From Kordiimonas gwangyangensis DSM 19435 = JCM 12864 (lineage in GTDB: Bacteria; Pseudomonadota; Alphaproteobacteria; Sphingomonadales; Kordiimonadaceae), in assembly GCF_000375545.1 (NCBI RefSeq), contig NZ_AQXF01000004.1:297148-361147 (forward strand): 64,000 nucleotides of DNA, read 5' to 3'. The translations under genes were made by a program, and so were the position numbers. This document shows positions 25,077 through 33,691 of the stretch, piece after piece. Position 1 is the stretch's first letter, and every line of letters begins with the position of its first letter. Under the pieces are notes generated by a model. The model did not search any database and was not told the origin of the DNA. It was given only the letters and a program-made list of their open reading frames with translations.

Positions 25077-26597
25077 ATGGGTAAATTTCTGCCGCAGACC
25101 GCCCTTCGGGCTTGCCTGACCGGCATTGGTATTTCTCTTCTGTGTTGCATGTTCATGGAGAATGCTGTTGCGCAGGGCACCGCTTTCACCAAAACACAGG
25201 TGCTGGATGCCGCACGCGAGCTATCCAAAACGCCGTTCGTTGAACCAAAAAAGGTTCCGGATGCGCTCCTCAAGCTCGACTATTCCGCTTACCGCCGCAT
25301 CAATTACAACAAACGCGCTGCCATCTGGGGTGGCACACCGACCAAATTCTCGGTAGAGATGTTCGCGCCCGGTAACCTCTACGCCAGCGGCGTTGATATT
25401 TATGTGGTGGAAAACGGCAAAGCGTTCCCCGCGCCGGTGAACGAAAACTCGTTCGATACGCCAACAAAGGAAGTGGCGCAGCTCCTCGCCAAAGTGGGCC
25501 AACTCGCCGGTTTCCGCCTGCATTTCCCGCTGAACCGTGAAGACTATCAGGACGAATTTATCGTCTTCCAGGGCGCGAGCTATTTCCGCGCGGTCTCCAA
25601 GGGTCAGACATACGGCCTCTCCGCGCGGGGCCTCGCCATTGACGTGGCAGAGCCGACGGGGGAGGAGTTCCCCATCTTCCGGAAATTCTGGATCGAGCGG
25701 CCGTCCTCGCAAGCGGACGCCATCGTCGTGCATGCGCTTCTCGACAGCAAACGTGTCGCGGGCGCATACCGTTTTGGCATCTACCCCGATGACCCGACAC
25801 GGCTTGATATCGAGGCCACCTTGTTCCCGCGCGCTGAGCTTAAGCATGTGGGCCTTGGTGCGCTGACCTCGATGTTCCTTTTTGGCAGCATCGACCGGTC
25901 AGACCTGCCGGATTACCGCGAGGCGGTTTACGATTCGACCGGTCTTGCCATGCACACCGGCAATGGTGAACGGCTCTGGCGTCCGCTCAATAACCCTGTC
26001 GACCTGCAAGTGAGCGCCTTTATGGACAAAAACCCCAAGGGTTTTGGCCTTATCCTGCGTGACCGCCGTGCTGAAGCATTCGAGGATGAGGAAGCCGGGT
26101 ATCAGACCCGCCCGTCCGCCTGGGTTACGCCGATGGGCGAATGGGGCGCGGGCCATGTGCAACTGGTGGAAATCCCCACGCCGGTGGAAACCAACGACAA
26201 TATCGTTGCCTACTGGCGGCCAAAAACGCCGCTGGCGGCGGGGCAGGAATATACTTTCAATTACCGCCTGTCGTGGCCGAATGATAACCCGCTTCCACAA
26301 GGCTTTGGCCGTGTGCGGCGCAGTGCGTATGGTCATAAGCTCGGCACCGAGCTGCCGCAAATGGTGATCGATTATCGCGGCCTGCCGGAAAGCATTCCGG
26401 TCAAGGAAATCGCGCTCGAAGCCAGCGTGAACCGCGGCAAGGTAACCGAAGTGGTAGCGCAGGACCTGCCGGACGGCCGCATGCGTGTGTTCCTGACTTT
26501 CGAGCCCGCGGGCACGGGGCCGGTGGAAATCCGTCTGCAACCCAAACATAAAGGAGCGCCAATTGGCGAAACCTGGCTTTATCGCTGGACAGGGTGA
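25077..26597 (+). CDS. opgG: Periplasmic glucan biosynthesis protein OpgG
   Basis: This 506-aa periplasmic protein is needed for osmoregulated periplasmic glucan synthesis, probably shaping or releasing the beta-glucan backbone. The signal peptide covers residues 1-32 (LTGIGISLLCCMFMENAVAQ). Family sequence follows: FDTPTKEVAQLLAKVGQLAG, GASYFRAVSKGQTYGLSARG and FGSIDRSDLPDYREAVYDS. Its length is normal. opgH follows after 7 bp with its own Shine-Dalgarno, forming the standard operon. Confidence 0.95.
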   Translation: MGKFLPQTALRACLTGIGISLLCCMFMENAVAQGTAFTKTQVLDAARELSKTPFVEPKKVPDALLKLDYSAYRRINYNKRAAIWGGTPTKFSVEMFAPGNLYASGVDIYVVENGKAFPAPVNENSFDTPTKEVAQLLAKVGQLAGFRLHFPLNREDYQDEFIVFQGASYFRAVSKGQTYGLSARGLAIDVAEPTGEEFPIFRKFWIERPSSQADAIVVHALLDSKRVAGAYRFGIYPDDPTRLDIEATLFPRAELKHVGLGALTSMFLFGSIDRSDLPDYREAVYDSTGLAMHTGNGERLWRPLNNPVDLQVSAFMDKNPKGFGLILRDRRAEAFEDEEAGYQTRPSAWVTPMGEWGAGHVQLVEIPTPVETNDNIVAYWRPKTPLAAGQEYTFNYRLSWPNDNPLPQGFGRVRRSAYGHKLGTELPQMVIDYRGLPESIPVKEIALEASVNRGKVTEVVAQDLPDGRMRVFLTFEPAGTGPVEIRLQPKHKGAPIGETWLYRWTG

Positions 26598-26604
26598 GGG
26601 GAAC

Positions 26605-28713
26605 ATGCCCAACGCCCAGAGAGCGCTGCCGAGCGAGACGCCGCTTGATATGCCGCGCCAGAGCGTTCATGCACCACGGGGCAAGTCCCGCGGGCGCATG
26701 AAGCCGTTCCGCCTTGTGGGCACGTGGCTCGCGCGGCTCCTTCTGCTCGCGGGCACGGTGGCGATCACCGCTTTTGGTGTGCGCGAAATGTATGAGGTGA
26801 TGAGCACCGGCTCAATCACGCCGCTCCAGTGGGCGTTCCTTGTGCTGTTCTCGCTCAACTTCGCTTGGGTCAGCTTTGCGGCCTGTCAGGCGGCGCTTGG
26901 TTTCCTGCTCATCATGAAGCGGGATATTTTTGGCCGCCGGCACATTCACGAAAACCCGCCGGGCATTAACACGGCTGTGCTTGTCCCTGTGTATAACGAG
27001 GACCCGGTGCGGGTGGGCGCGGCGATTGACGCGATGGCAGAAGGGTTGGCGGAAAAAGCGCCGGGTAAATTCTGTTTCTTCATCCTATCCGACAGCAACC
27101 GGCCGGAGGCATGGCTGAGGGAAGAGCATGTCTTTTACCAATTGATCGCTCGGGCTGACGAAAACTGCCCGATCTACTATCGCCACCGGCACCAGAATAC
27201 CGAACGCAAGGCGGGCAATATCTCCGACTGGGTGAAGCGCTGGGGCGGGGCCTACGAAGCCATGCTCGTGCTGGACGCCGACAGCATCATGAGCGCCGAT
27301 ACCATGATCGAGATGGCGCGCCGTATGGAAGCGGATGAGGGCCTTGGCCTGCTGCAAAGCCTGCCGTCCATTGTCATGGGCGAAAGCCTCTATGCGCGAC
27401 TGCAGCAGTTCGCGAACCGGGGTTACGGCCTGATTTTCGGCAACGGCCTGTCGGCATGGCACGGCAATGGCAGCAACTTCTGGGGCCATAACGCCATCAT
27501 CCGCACGCGTGCGTTTGCCAGTGCTGCACACCTGCCTATCCTGAAGGGCAATGCACCCTTTGGCGGCCATGTTATCAGCCACGACTTTATTGAAGCCGCA
27601 CTCCTGCGCCGCGCGGGCTGGAGTGTGCGTTTCGATACCGACCTCAATGAGACCTATGAGGAAGCACCGCCATCGGTGAGCGACGTGATCACACGGGACC
27701 GCCGCTGGTGCCAGGGCAACCTGCAGCACATCAAGTTCCTGTTCGCGCGCGGTCTGGCGTTCACCACGCGCATGCACATCTTCTCAGGCATCATGGCCTA
27801 TATGAGTGCGCTGTTCTGGTTCCTGCTGCTGACAGTAGGCCTTATGCTTGCCGTACAGGCCAGCTTTACGCGGCCTGAGTATTTTGCGCGGCCGTCCCTG
27901 TTCCCGACGTGGCCTGTGTTTGATTCCGTGCGCGCGGTACAGCTTTTCATCCTGTCGATGGGTATTGTGCTGGCGCCTAAAATCCTCGCGTGGGCGTCGG
28001 CGATGATCAACCTCAGGCGCTGTTTCCGCTATGGCGGGCCCATCCTGCTGACCCTCAGCGTGCTCACGGAAGTGCTGCTGTCCGCACTGTATGCGCCCAT
28101 CATGATGATGGCGCAAACCCGCATTGTTTGGGAGGTGATCACTGGTGGTGACAGTGGCTGGCAACCGCAGCGCCGGGGGGACGGCTCCATAGGGTTCATC
28201 ACGGCGCTCAAGGCACACCGCTGGCACACGGTGGTGGGCTTCGCGGCCTCGGGCGTCGCCTTCTACCTGCACAAGGACTTGTTCCTCTGGCTCCTTCCCG
28301 TGACGGGTGGGCTGATGTTGTCGGCACCTCTGTCGTGGCTCAGTGGCCGTGCGGATGTGGGCCTCGCGCTGCGCTGGCTTGGTATTCTGCGCACGCCGGA
28401 AGAAAAGCGCCGTCCGCCAATCCTTGATGGTGTGATCAAGCGTCTGGATACGCCGACGGTGCGGGAAGTGGCTTCGCCCCTCGCAGCGCTGGCGGCCGAA
28501 GACGAGTTTCGTGACTGGCACCGCGCCCAGCTTGCGGACGTGAAAAGCAACGGTGAGTTTGACGCCCATCTGGTGCTGGCGCGTGCCAAGCTTGAACGCG
28601 CCAAAACCGTGAGCGAGCTTGAGCGTTGGCTGAGCGACAAGGAAGCCATGGCGCTTCTCAACAGCACCAACCTTGTGGACGCTGTACCCGGCTGGGTGAA
28701 GGCGCACGCGTAA
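26605..28713 (+). CDS. opgH: Glucan biosynthesis glucosyltransferase OpgH
   Basis: This 702-aa inner-membrane GT2 glycosyltransferase polymerises UDP-glucose into the backbone of periplasmic glucans. The start is the ATG at 26605 with GAGGGGA upstream; the frame is open into opgG. Two N-terminal membrane helices precede the catalytic domain, with VPVYNEDP, the aspartates of LVLDADSIMSADT, and the acceptor motif ITRDRRWCQGNLQH. Further membrane segments follow from about residue 395 to 595. A soluble C-terminal tail ends the protein. It works with OpgG. Confidence 0.95.
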   Translation: MPNAQRALPSETPLDMPRQSVHAPRGKSRGRMKPFRLVGTWLARLLLLAGTVAITAFGVREMYEVMSTGSITPLQWAFLVLFSLNFAWVSFAACQAALGFLLIMKRDIFGRRHIHENPPGINTAVLVPVYNEDPVRVGAAIDAMAEGLAEKAPGKFCFFILSDSNRPEAWLREEHVFYQLIARADENCPIYYRHRHQNTERKAGNISDWVKRWGGAYEAMLVLDADSIMSADTMIEMARRMEADEGLGLLQSLPSIVMGESLYARLQQFANRGYGLIFGNGLSAWHGNGSNFWGHNAIIRTRAFASAAHLPILKGNAPFGGHVISHDFIEAALLRRAGWSVRFDTDLNETYEEAPPSVSDVITRDRRWCQGNLQHIKFLFARGLAFTTRMHIFSGIMAYMSALFWFLLLTVGLMLAVQASFTRPEYFARPSLFPTWPVFDSVRAVQLFILSMGIVLAPKILAWASAMINLRRCFRYGGPILLTLSVLTEVLLSALYAPIMMMAQTRIVWEVITGGDSGWQPQRRGDGSIGFITALKAHRWHTVVGFAASGVAFYLHKDLFLWLLPVTGGLMLSAPLSWLSGRADVGLALRWLGILRTPEEKRRPPILDGVIKRLDTPTVREVASPLAALAAEDEFRDWHRAQLADVKSNGEFDAHLVLARAKLERAKTVSELERWLSDKEAMALLNSTNLVDAVPGWVKAHA

Positions 28714-28742
28714 GGCGCGGCAGAAAATTCAAAAAATATTCA

Positions 28743-28768
28743 GGGGCACGTCACAGGCGTGCCCTTTG
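28743..28768 (+). terminator. Terminator after opgGH
   Basis: GGGCACG (28744-28750) pairs with CGTGCCC (28758-28764) around a 7-nt loop, followed by TTTGT. It separates opgH from the AhpD-like gene. Confidence 0.6.
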
Positions 28769-28823
28769 TCTCGTCCCCTTTCTGAAAGCGGCAATTATGC
28801 CGCGCACAAGAAAGGACAATCCC

Positions 28824-29255
28824 GTGTCACAGACAGCACCCGTCAATATCTATAGCCACGCCAAAGACATCGTTGCGGCCCTCACCGCAGCGGAAGAGAT
28901 CATCCACACCAGTGGCTTTGACTATAAACTGCATTACCTCCTGCGCCTGCGCGCGAGCCAGATGAACGGCTGTGCATTTTGTGTGAAGATGCACACAGCA
29001 GAAGCCCGTAAGGTGGGCGAAACGAATGAACGGCTGGACCGTTTGATCGTGTGGCGCCATGTGAGCGATTTCACTGCGCGTGAGAAAGCTGCCTTCGCCT
29101 ATGTGGAAGCCCTGACAGAATGTGGGGGTCGTACAGACTATGGTGCGCAGCGTGCAAACTTGCGCAGCCATTTCAGCGATGCGGAAATTGCGACCATGAC
29201 CACCATTGTGGCCATGATCAATATGTGGAACCGTATTCAGGTCTCCCAGCACTAA
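28824..29255 (+). CDS. AhpD/carboxymuconolactone decarboxylase-family protein
   Basis: This 143-aa protein carries the AhpD-type redox site CxxC with a following His (NGCAFCVKMHTAEARKVGE). Such proteins act as alkylhydroperoxidases or thiol-dependent reductases. The preferred start is GTG at 28824 with GAAAGGA 8 bp upstream; an ATG at 28797 is an alternative. The next gene, 10 bp away, is an ECF41 sigma factor. Genes of this family are the usual partner of ECF41 factors, often their regulatory target. Confidence 0.85.
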   Translation: MSQTAPVNIYSHAKDIVAALTAAEEIIHTSGFDYKLHYLLRLRASQMNGCAFCVKMHTAEARKVGETNERLDRLIVWRHVSDFTAREKAAFAYVEALTECGGRTDYGAQRANLRSHFSDAEIATMTTIVAMINMWNRIQVSQH

Positions 29256-29265
29256 GGGCATTATC

Positions 29266-30165
29266 TTGGATACCAAGGCCATAGACATTTTTGAAGCTAA
29301 CCGGGCCAGCCTTATGGGGCTGGCTTACCGGGTGCTTGGCTCGGTCGCGGAAGCCGAAGACGTGGTGCAGGACACGCTCATCGCGTGGCTCAGTCATTAC
29401 GAGAGTGGTATTGATAATCCCAAAGGCTGGCTCACCACCGTTTGTGTGCGCAAGGCGGTGGATGTGCTAAAATCCGCGCGGCATGCGCGCACCAGCTATG
29501 TCGGTGCCTGGCTGCCGGAGCCCATGCACACCGAAATGCTGGATGACCCCGAAGCGCAATTGTCCCTTTCGGAAAGTGTGACCATGGCGTTCATGCTGGT
29601 GCTTGAGCGCCTTGCGCCGAAGGAACGGGCGGCTTTCATCATGCACGACGTGTTTGAAAGCGATTATGCCGATATCGCCGCGAGCCTTGACGTGAGCGAA
29701 GCCGCGTGCCGCAAGCTGGTCTCCCGCGCGCGGGAGAATGTGCGCCGGGCCGAAGCGCCCAAACAGGCACCGCCATCACGGCAGGATGAGGTATTGCAAG
29801 CGTTCCTGAATGCGGTGGACACAGGGGACACTGCAAACCTTGTGGACCTGCTGGCCGCCGATGTGACCCTAGCCGTCGATTCAGGCGGTAAGGCAACCTC
29901 CATCAACCGGGTGCTTGAAGGCAGCGCCGAGGTGCTTTCCTTCATCGGCAAGGCACTGTCACGCTACTATGTGGACGCACGCGTTCATGAGATTGAACTG
30001 AACTCAGGCCGCTCGGTCGCATTCAGCACCATGGATGGCCCGATTGAAACCGTGGTGACCTTCGCTTTTGACGAGGAGCAGCGGGTGAACCGCATTTTCA
30101 TCACCCGCAATCCGGACAAGCTGGCCCGGATTGCGGGGCTGGTTCACACAGGCGCGCCGCACTAG
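29266..30165 (+). CDS. ECF41-type RNA polymerase sigma factor
   Basis: This 299-aa sigma factor starts at a TTG codon. Region 2 is seen in ANRASLMGLAYRVLGSVAEAEDVVQDTLI and region 4 in RAAFIMHDVFESDYADIAASLDVSEAACRKLVSRAR. A SnoaL-like C-terminal domain follows that replaces an anti-sigma factor in this group. Diagnostic ECF41 motifs are present: WLPEP in the linker, DSGGK, and NPDKL near the end. No separate anti-sigma factor is encoded nearby, as expected. The signal is unknown. Its last codons overlap the convergent PaiB gene by 4 bp. Confidence 0.92.
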   Translation: MDTKAIDIFEANRASLMGLAYRVLGSVAEAEDVVQDTLIAWLSHYESGIDNPKGWLTTVCVRKAVDVLKSARHARTSYVGAWLPEPMHTEMLDDPEAQLSLSESVTMAFMLVLERLAPKERAAFIMHDVFESDYADIAASLDVSEAACRKLVSRARENVRRAEAPKQAPPSRQDEVLQAFLNAVDTGDTANLVDLLAADVTLAVDSGGKATSINRVLEGSAEVLSFIGKALSRYYVDARVHEIELNSGRSVAFSTMDGPIETVVTFAFDEEQRVNRIFITRNPDKLARIAGLVHTGAPH

Positions 30166-30815
30166 GCCTTGTTGTGGCGTGCCGCTGTTTTCTCGCGGAT
30201 CAGCGCGGCGATCTGCCGCCCGCCTTCCTCCGGGCTTTCTGCCAGATGGTCAGCCACCAGATAGGCATCCTTGGGCGCAAAGTCCTGATGCACTTTCGTG
30301 ATCGCCTCAATGCGGGTGATCTCCACCTCAAAGCCGCGCAGATGCGGGAACAGCCGGTCCACATATGCCTCGGGCGCGTCAGCAAATGACCAGCGTGGGT
30401 GGGGCGACAGTGCTTCAAAACGTTCCTCAAGCGGGGCGGAGAGGTCGTTAATCAGCTGGGCGAAGAATGCGCGCTCCTGCCGCAGTCGTGCGCGGCCCCA
30501 CACATGCACAGCCGTATAGTCCCATGTGGCACCACGGGTACGGTCGCTGCGCCAGTTTGGCGACACATAGGCATTGGGGCCTGAGAAGGCGATCAGTACC
30601 TCACCGCCATCCAGATGATTGGCTTGCGGGTTATTGGCGTCCATATGGCCGCGCAGCAGCCCGCCTTCACCGTCGCCATCATAGGCGAAAGGCAGGCGAG
30701 TGACCCGCTGGTCGGTGCCGGTGCCGGAGAAAATATGGGCGAAAGGGTAGGCGCGAATATGGGCGCTGATGCGCGCAGCATCCAGTTCCCTGTGGGGTTT
30801 GGGTGGGTATGTCAT
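30162..30815 (-). CDS. PaiB-family FMN-binding protein
   Basis: This 217-aa protein resembles PaiB, a split-barrel FMN-binding protein described as a negative transcriptional regulator in Bacillus but perhaps a flavin enzyme. Typical motifs are YPPKPHRELD, SGPNAYVSPNW and TWDYTAVHVWG. The length matches the family. A perfect AT-rich palindrome begins 24 bp upstream of the ATG and is likely to control it. It is convergent with the ECF41 gene. Confidence 0.88.
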   Translation of the reverse strand: MTYPPKPHRELDAARISAHIRAYPFAHIFSGTGTDQRVTRLPFAYDGDGEGGLLRGHMDANNPQANHLDGGEVLIAFSGPNAYVSPNWRSDRTRGATWDYTAVHVWGRARLRQERAFFAQLINDLSAPLEERFEALSPHPRWSFADAPEAYVDRLFPHLRGFEVEITRIEAITKVHQDFAPKDAYLVADHLAESPEEGGRQIAALIREKTAARHNKA

Positions 30816-30838
30816 CGTCTGTCGTTCCTCGGGTTTAT

Positions 30839-30862
30839 AAATATAAAGAAATCTTTATATTT
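30839..30862. promoter_or_regulatory. Perfect 24-bp AT-rich palindrome upstream of paiB
   Basis: The left arm AAATATAAAGA (30839-30849) and right arm TCTTTATATTT (30852-30862) are exact reverse complements around AA. It overlaps the expected promoter of the leftward PaiB gene, so it is a likely operator, of MarR or similar type. Confidence 0.55.
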
Positions 30863-30954
30863 GACTCGCCCTATGGATACGCGAGCGATGCGACAAAGGC
30901 AAGCCCCGGTGGAAGCCAAGGCGCTGACAACTGTCCAGAAACGAACAAACGTCA

Positions 30955-31048
30955 TGTTCGGAAATGAACAGTTCATAGATGTCTGTTTCACTGTAAAATT
31001 ATAAGTATTTGAAATTTAATGATTTTATTTTCTGGCACACCCCTTGCT
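30955..31048 (+). promoter_or_regulatory. Sigma-54 promoter with upstream dyads
   Basis: At 31033-31048 the sequence TGGCACACCCCTTGCT is a near-perfect -24/-12 element: GG at 31034-31035 and GC at 31046-31047 with exactly 10 bases between. Upstream at 30955-30970 lies TGTTC-N6-GAACA, overlapping TGAACAGTTCA (30965-30975), placed where an enhancer-binding protein would sit (about -85 to -105). The intervening 55 bp are very AT-rich, suitable for IHF. This part of the 354-bp gap (30816-31169) holds no other gene. Confidence 0.8.
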
Positions 31049-31169
31049 GATATGAGGGCAAGAAAACAACAAAATGACCAACGCATAAGCGACAGCAACA
31101 AATATTCGGGAAAACCCGAGCACAAACAAAAAGCCGGCCCAACGAGGTGCGGCAGCGAGGAGAAGAAAA

Positions 31170-31289
31170 ATGGTATTCGTGAATGAAGTGATGCCGCAAA
31201 GCCCAGCCATCGTCGTGTACGCGGACTTTGGTGTTCGCGACGCAAGTTACAGTCGGCGCCGTCAGCGCCGCAACAAGACCCGCCGCTAA
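31170..31289 (+). CDS. Small arginine-rich protein under sigma-54 control
   Basis: A 39-aa frame starts at ATG 31170 behind a strong Shine-Dalgarno (GAGGAGAAG at 31157-31165). It encodes MVFVNEVMPQSPAIVVYADF, then a short linker and a strongly basic tail (SRRRQRRNKTRR). I do not recognise the family. Upstream is a sigma-54 promoter with predicted start near 31059. Downstream is a clear terminator, giving a transcript of about 350 nt with this as its only plausible gene. The tail resembles arginine-rich RNA-binding peptides in composition only. It might instead be a spacer in a regulatory RNA. Confidence 0.55.
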   Translation: MVFVNEVMPQSPAIVVYADFGVRDASYSRRRQRRNKTRR

Positions 31290-31375
31290 AAGGCAGGCTC
31301 AGGGATATAGAATAATAATAGTTTGGCCTAACGAGCACTCAGCAGGATAGCACTCGGCAGTTTTGCTCACTGGAA

Positions 31376-31412
31376 AAGGCGGTTCACCCGAGGGTGGCCG
31401 CCTCTTTTTTTG
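31376..31412 (+). terminator. Terminator after the small arginine-rich gene
   Basis: GGCGG with CACCC pairs with GGGTG and CCGCC (about 31379-31404), with one internal mismatch, followed by a run of T residues. A short A-run before the stem means it could also serve the leftward PilZ gene. Confidence 0.75.
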
Positions 31413-31414
31413 CT

Positions 31415-31756
31415 TTAACCTGCAAGCGGGTCTTCACCCGGGTCCTTAGGGCTTTCGGACAGGTCCTGGCCTGCCCCTTCGGCAAATTTCTTGAGCGCAA
31501 GGTCAGGCCCCGCGAGGATCATGAGGCCAAGCCCGCGTGAGCCCTGCCATTTCACCACGCTGGCGAAATCGCCCAGATTGTCGATCGAAAGCAGCAGGTG
31601 CTGGCCCATGGCCACATCCGCATCGCAAGTGATCAAGGTACCGGCGTGGCTCACATCGCGCACCTCGCAGGGAAACTCCTGATCGTCTTCTGTCGTGAGT
31701 GTGCCATGCCACAGTACGGGCAGGCGGTCGTCCCTGCGTTTGTCGTCGTCAGCCAT
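31415..31756 (-). CDS. PilZ-domain protein
   Basis: This 113-aa protein starts MADDDKRRDDRLPV, with AAGGGG upstream of the ATG at 31756. The RRDDR arginines and the later DVSHAGTLITCDADV (the D/NxSxxG element) are the two halves of a PilZ cyclic-di-GMP site; the second Gly is preserved. PilZ proteins act as c-di-GMP receptors controlling motility or polysaccharide. The acidic C-terminal tail (SESPKDPGEDP) is probably disordered. Confidence 0.75.
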   Translation of the reverse strand: MADDDKRRDDRLPVLWHGTLTTEDDQEFPCEVRDVSHAGTLITCDADVAMGQHLLLSIDNLGDFASVVKWQGSRGLGLMILAGPDLALKKFAEGAGQDLSESPKDPGEDPLAG

Positions 31757-31886
31757 GGTGACCCCTTTTCCGCTCATACCGGCCGCACGCAACCGGATTT
31801 TTTTCTTGAGTTAAACCTGTGTAAAATGGCAATGGCTTATCGGGCAAGTGCTAATGCGCACAGTTGGTTTGGAACAGGAGCAAAAC

Positions 31887-32654
31887 ATGATCCATCTGAT
31901 AAACGGTATCCGGTCTATCCTGTTCAACCTGACCTACTATCCCTTTACGCTCATTTACTGCTCCATCGGTCTGATGCCGCTCTGCCTGTTCAAGTCGGAT
32001 AAGCCACTTCGGAAGGGTATCCATATTTACTGCGTTGGCTCGCTTTGGCTGGCGCGCTGGGTGATGGGTATCCGTCACGAGTATCGTGGCACGGAGAAGC
32101 TGCCGAAGGAAGGCGCGTTTATTTTTGCCGCCGCGCACCAGAGCAACATGGACCCGATCATGACCTTCCCGCTCAGGAACGACCTGACGGCGCTGGCGAA
32201 AAAGCAGTTGTTCCTGATCCCGTTCATCGGGCAGGCGCTTAAGAAAGCACGCATTGTGCGCATCGATCGCGAAAGCCGCACCGCGCACAAGGGCATGGAA
32301 GATGTGGCCAAACATATTATCGAGCTCGGTCGCCCGCTCATTGTCTACCCGCAAGCCACGCGGGTGAAGCCCGGTCATCACCGCAAGCTCAAGAGCGGCG
32401 CTTATTACCTGCAGGCGGACACCAACCTGCCGGTGTACACCGTCTCCACCAACACGGGCCTCTTCTGGACCAAAGGTTTCTGGCACCGCATGGGTACGGC
32501 GGTCTATGAGATCCATGGCCCCCTGGAAACTGGCCTTGACAAGCCTGCGTTCATGGAACGGCTTGAGGAAGATGTGGTGCGCCGGTCGGACCAGTTGATG
32601 CTTGAGACACGCTACGCAGGGCTTCTCTCTCACATCGTGGAAGACGACGCCTAG
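31887..32654 (+). CDS. plsC: 1-acyl-sn-glycerol-3-phosphate acyltransferase
   Basis: This 255-aa membrane-associated acyltransferase makes phosphatidic acid from lysophosphatidic acid and acyl-ACP or acyl-CoA. The catalytic HX4D appears as HQSNMD, and the second block as YPQATRVKPG in place of the common EGTR. An N-terminal hydrophobic segment precedes it. The start is ATG 31887 with AGGAG seven bases upstream. It is followed after 123 bp by cysE. Confidence 0.88.
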   Translation: MIHLINGIRSILFNLTYYPFTLIYCSIGLMPLCLFKSDKPLRKGIHIYCVGSLWLARWVMGIRHEYRGTEKLPKEGAFIFAAAHQSNMDPIMTFPLRNDLTALAKKQLFLIPFIGQALKKARIVRIDRESRTAHKGMEDVAKHIIELGRPLIVYPQATRVKPGHHRKLKSGAYYLQADTNLPVYTVSTNTGLFWTKGFWHRMGTAVYEIHGPLETGLDKPAFMERLEEDVVRRSDQLMLETRYAGLLSHIVEDDA

Positions 32655-32777
32655 GCGCCTCACAGCTTCCAACACAAGCTTTCCTCGCGAACAAGTGAAG
32701 AATTTATCGCCCGCGCCAGCCCTTGTAGATGGCTCGCGGCTTCCTAAACTGTTATACAGGAAGAAGAGGGCCAAGCC

Positions 32778-33644
32778 ATGGACAGCAGCAATCCGATGAC
32801 CGACACGAGCCTTGATCATATCGCAGCGCGCCTGCAGGAACATCATCAGCGGTATGGTGACCTGTCTGGCTTGTCGCTCGCCAAGATCGGCAATCTCCTC
32901 AAGAAGACCGCGGCAGTCATGTTCCCGCACTATGCCGTTGCGGAAGATGATGACCTGACGCTTGAAGCGCGCCTGTCGCTTCTGGAGCGTGAGTTTTTCA
33001 TGCTGGTGGAGCGCCTGTGCAAAGGCAAGGATGTGGGCTGCGAACGGCTTCTGGTACAGGGTTTCCTCTCGGACCTGCCCGCGATTGCGGACGACTGCTA
33101 CCTCGACGCCCAGGCTATTTTCGATAGTGACCCTGCGGCGGAATCGGTTGAGGAGGTTATCCTTTGCTATCCCGGTTTTTATGCCATCATGGCGTATCGC
33201 ATTGCCCATGCGCTCAACAAGCGCAAGGTGCCGTTGCTGCCGCGCATGATTGCGGAATATGCGCACCAGAAAACCGGCGTGGATATTCACCCGGGTGCCA
33301 CCATCGGCAAATCCTTCTTCATCGACCACGCCACCGGTGTGGTGGTGGGCGAGACCGCGATCATCGGCAACAATGTGAAGCTCTATCAGGGGGTGACCCT
33401 CGGTGCGCTCCGTGTTGACCGGGACCAACGCTCGAAGAAACGCCACCCCACCATTGAGGACAATGTGGTCATCTATGCGGGGGCTACGATCCTCGGCGGT
33501 GAAACCGTTGTGGGCAACAATTCGGTCATTGGCGGTAACGTTTGGATCACGCGGTCTGTGCCCGCATGGTCCCGCGTCATGTTTCGCCCCTGCGACACGG
33601 ATGAGATCATCTCCATCAAGGAACGGCGCAAGGCGCAGGGGTAA
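32778..33644 (+). CDS. cysE: Serine O-acetyltransferase
   Basis: This 288-aa enzyme transfers acetyl from acetyl-CoA to serine, the first step of cysteine synthesis. A helical N-terminal domain precedes left-handed beta-helix hexapeptide repeats, with the catalytic region [20 protein letters not shown] and [19 protein letters not shown]. The layout and size fit the EpsC/SrpH-type enzymes. An AGAGGG Shine-Dalgarno precedes the ATG. cysK follows after 47 bp, so the pair forms a cysteine operon. Confidence 0.92.
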   Translation: MDSSNPMTDTSLDHIAARLQEHHQRYGDLSGLSLAKIGNLLKKTAAVMFPHYAVAEDDDLTLEARLSLLEREFFMLVERLCKGKDVGCERLLVQGFLSDLPAIADDCYLDAQAIFDSDPAAESVEEVILCYPGFYAIMAYRIAHALNKRKVPLLPRMIAEYAHQKTGVDIHPGATIGKSFFIDHATGVVVGETAIIGNNVKLYQGVTLGALRVDRDQRSKKRHPTIEDNVVIYAGATILGGETVVGNNSVIGGNVWITRSVPAWSRVMFRPCDTDEIISIKERRKAQG

Positions 33645-33691
33645 ACCCACGCGCGGCGCTCGCCATAAACACACCTGAAAAGGGGGAAAGC

